A stretch of 36,164 bases of DNA from an uncultured Ruminococcus sp. (GTDB taxonomy: Bacteria > Bacillota > Clostridia > Oscillospirales > Ruminococcaceae): the NCBI GenBank assembly GCA_949291345.1, contig CASEVP010000017.1, positions 1 to 36,164 on the forward strand. The letters run 5' to 3'. The notes under the pieces were generated by a model, which saw nothing but the letters and a program-made list of their open reading frames with translations, made no database searches and had not been told where the DNA came from. The position numbers and the translations under genes were made by a program. Below are positions 34,335 through 36,164 of the stretch, piece by piece. Position 1 is the stretch's first letter. Each line of letters begins with the position of its first letter.

Positions 34335-36164
34335 ATGGATATTGCGAATATGCTTTCGAAACTGGACGCACTGCTTCATAGCTGCAAGTTGGAAGAGGCA
34401 GAACAATTGTTGAAGGCTTCCTTGAAAGAAGCACAGCAGCAGGGCGACACTGACGCTCAAAAGACGATATATAACGAAATGATGGGTTATTATCGGGACT
34501 GCGGGAAATTTCCCGAGGCATTGGAGAGTGCTGTAAAAGCACGGGAACTGTTCGAATCTAACGGAGAAACAGATACACTGGAATATGGCACGACAATGCT
34601 TAACTGTGCCAATGTCTATCGGGCGGCCGGAAGATTTGCACAGGCGTTTGCTGCTTATGAAATTGTAAAACAGTGCTATGATCGTCATTTGGCGGCAGAT
34701 GACACCCGGGTAGCAAGTCTGTGGAATAACATGGCGCTGCTGTATCAAGAGACGGAGCAATATACCGATGCCTGTACTTGTTTGGAACGAGCACTGGAAC
34801 TGGTGCGCAAGGCGGGAGATACCACAAAGACGGCAATTTCCTGTACAAACTTGGCAATGTCATTACTGCGTCTGCGCCAAACAGAGCAGGCACTAGAGCG
34901 GCTGCGGGAGGCGGATGCCATTCTTTCTGGAAAAACCCCGTCGGATTTTCATTACAGCGCCGTTTTGGCAGGTTTTGGAGATGCCTGTTATCAAAAAGGA
35001 CAGTATGCGGCAGCGGCAGAATGGTATGAAAAGGCACTGCCGGAAATTGAATTGCATATGGGAAAAAACAATTTCTATACGATTGTAACCGAAAATTTGG
35101 AGAAAGCCTATGATGCCGCAGAAATGTCCCGACCTGTGCTGACAGGATTGGAATTGTCCAAGCGTTTTTTTGAAGCATTTGGGCGCCCGGTGTTGGAACG
35201 GCAGTTTGCAGCGGAACTTCCCCGTCTGGCAGTAGGTTTGGTGGGAGAAGGTTCAGAATGTTTGGGATATGACGATGCGATTTCGCATGATCATGATTTC
35301 GGGGCTGGATTTTGTATCTGGGTGCCAGATGATATGCCCGAAGACGTGATACAGCGCTTGCAAGCGGCATATGATGCCTTGCCATGCTCTTACTATGGTA
35401 TTACAAGGGTTTCCACAACGGAAGCGGAAGGCAGAGTGGGAGTATGTCGTTTGAGAGCGTTCTATCAGCGTATTTTGGGGATACCCCACATACCACAGAC
35501 AGAGCAGGAATGGTTGTCGGTGGAAGAACCTATGCTTCGGGTGCTGTGCAGTGGCATATTGTTTTTTGACAATTTTGGACAAATGACAAAGGATCGGAAA
35601 ATGCTCGAAATGGGATATCCGAAGGAAGTGCGCTGCAGACGGTTGGCGCAGGCACTGGGCAGAATGGCACAGTGCGGACAATACAACTATAGTCGAATGC
35701 GTCAGCGAGGCGATACCGTCACGGCACAACTGTATGTGGCAGAATTCTGCAAAGCTGCAATGCAAGCTTTGCATTTGATACGAGGTGTATATGCGCCTTA
35801 TGAAAAATGGCTGCTGCGCAGTACAAAGGAACTTTGCAGCGGTGAGATTCTGGCTGAGGAGGCAGAACAGTTGTTGTTGTTTCCCACAAGAGGCGGTGCA
35901 GCATGGCAGGCAAAAACAGATTCGGTTTGCGCTGGAATCGAAAGAATATGCAGCAAAATGGAACAGGAGGTTCGAAAAATGAAGGAATATACCATACCAG
36001 AACAGGAAAAGAATCCCTACCTTGGAGAAACGGCAAAAGCGTTGGCAGAGCAAGCCGAAAAAATAGAACAGCATAATCGGACGGTAGAACGCATCACTCG
36101 TCTGGAATTTGAAACATTTGATACCGTACAGAGCATGGGCGGCAGAGCGGCATGTCAGGACGAC
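34335..36164 (+). CDS. TPR-DUF4037 (nucleotidyltransferase-like)-DUF4125 fusion protein, 3' end missing
   Basis: The frame from ATG 34335 is open for all 610 codons to the window edge, so the protein is incomplete. AGGAGGAA lies 6 bases upstream. Residues 1-240 are helical repeats of TPR type (for example VASLWNNMALLYQETEQYTDA and KTAISCTNLAMSLLRLRQTEQ). At 304-323 the pattern GEGSECLGYDDAISHDHDFG has the GS and paired Asp (D319, D321) of the nucleotidyltransferase fold, as in DUF4037. A helical segment follows, and the last residues ITRLEFETFDTV to GGRAACQDD match the beginning of DUF4125. Function unknown; an adenylylation-type role is possible but inferred only from the motif. Confidence 0.88.
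   Translation, partial: MDIANMLSKLDALLHSCKLEEAEQLLKASLKEAQQQGDTDAQKTIYNEMMGYYRDCGKFPEALESAVKARELFESNGETDTLEYGTTMLNCANVYRAAGRFAQAFAAYEIVKQCYDRHLAADDTRVASLWNNMALLYQETEQYTDACTCLERALELVRKAGDTTKTAISCTNLAMSLLRLRQTEQALERLREADAILSGKTPSDFHYSAVLAGFGDACYQKGQYAAAAEWYEKALPEIELHMGKNNFYTIVTENLEKAYDAAEMSRPVLTGLELSKRFFEAFGRPVLERQFAAELPRLAVGLVGEGSECLGYDDAISHDHDFGAGFCIWVPDDMPEDVIQRLQAAYDALPCSYYGITRVSTTEAEGRVGVCRLRAFYQRILGIPHIPQTEQEWLSVEEPMLRVLCSGILFFDNFGQMTKDRKMLEMGYPKEVRCRRLAQALGRMAQCGQYNYSRMRQRGDTVTAQLYVAEFCKAAMQALHLIRGVYAPYEKWLLRSTKELCSGEILAEEAEQLLLFPTRGGAAWQAKTDSVCAGIERICSKMEQEVRKMKEYTIPEQEKNPYLGETAKALAEQAEKIEQHNRTVERITRLEFETFDTVQSMGGRAACQDD

Noticed and set aside
1-36164. CRISPR arrays, tRNA or rRNA genes, insertion sequences or prophage genes
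   Set aside because: No regularly spaced repeats, cloverleaf-type genes, transposase or phage genes were seen.

Overview
The window is the replication-origin neighbourhood of a low-to-medium GC Firmicute, most probably a Clostridia member of the Oscillospirales/Ruminococcaceae type. This rests on the classic gene order recF-yaaA-dnaN-dnaA | rpmH-rnpA-yidD-yidC-jag-mnmE-mnmG-rsmG, on a parA/parB pair plus a Noc-type ParB paralogue, on a SpoIID homologue, and on the AGGAGG-type ribosome binding sites. The family assignment is inference from gene content and protein flavour; no 16S sequence is present.

Layout. Positions 1-4266 carry recF, an S4-domain gene, dnaN and dnaA on the minus strand. 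oriC (about 2400-2810) lies between dnaN and dnaA, and a second cluster of DnaA-box-like 9-mers lies between dnaA and rpmH. From 4755 a consensus promoter drives rpmH and the ribosome/RNase P/membrane-insertion/tRNA-modification genes rightwards to rsmG (12358). A convergent intergenic region at 12359-12603 holds two terminators and an isolated inverted pair of oriC-type 9-mers. serS, parB, parA and noc follow on the minus strand, with a parS-like site at 15860 beside the parA promoter.

At 17503-21758 a consensus-like promoter and a strong terminator bracket four plus-strand genes. One is a soluble protein with four zinc ribbons; three are membrane-anchored proteins with related extracytoplasmic domains, two of them with a cytoplasmic zinc ribbon. 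The architecture resembles TcaA/YvbJ, but I do not recognise these exact genes. This is the best candidate for an undescribed system in the window.

From 21891 onward come spoIID (minus), then on the plus strand citrate synthase with a structured leader, a putative lipoprotein with Asp-rich repeats, an OmpR-type response regulator and histidine kinase, a DUF1385 membrane protein, prmC, recA, recX, rimO, pgsA, and a 3'-truncated TPR/DUF4037/DUF4125 protein running off the right edge.

The most notable oddity is recF: an in-frame TAA at 50-52 falls immediately before the conserved FGSQGQ motif, which continues in the same frame to the left edge.
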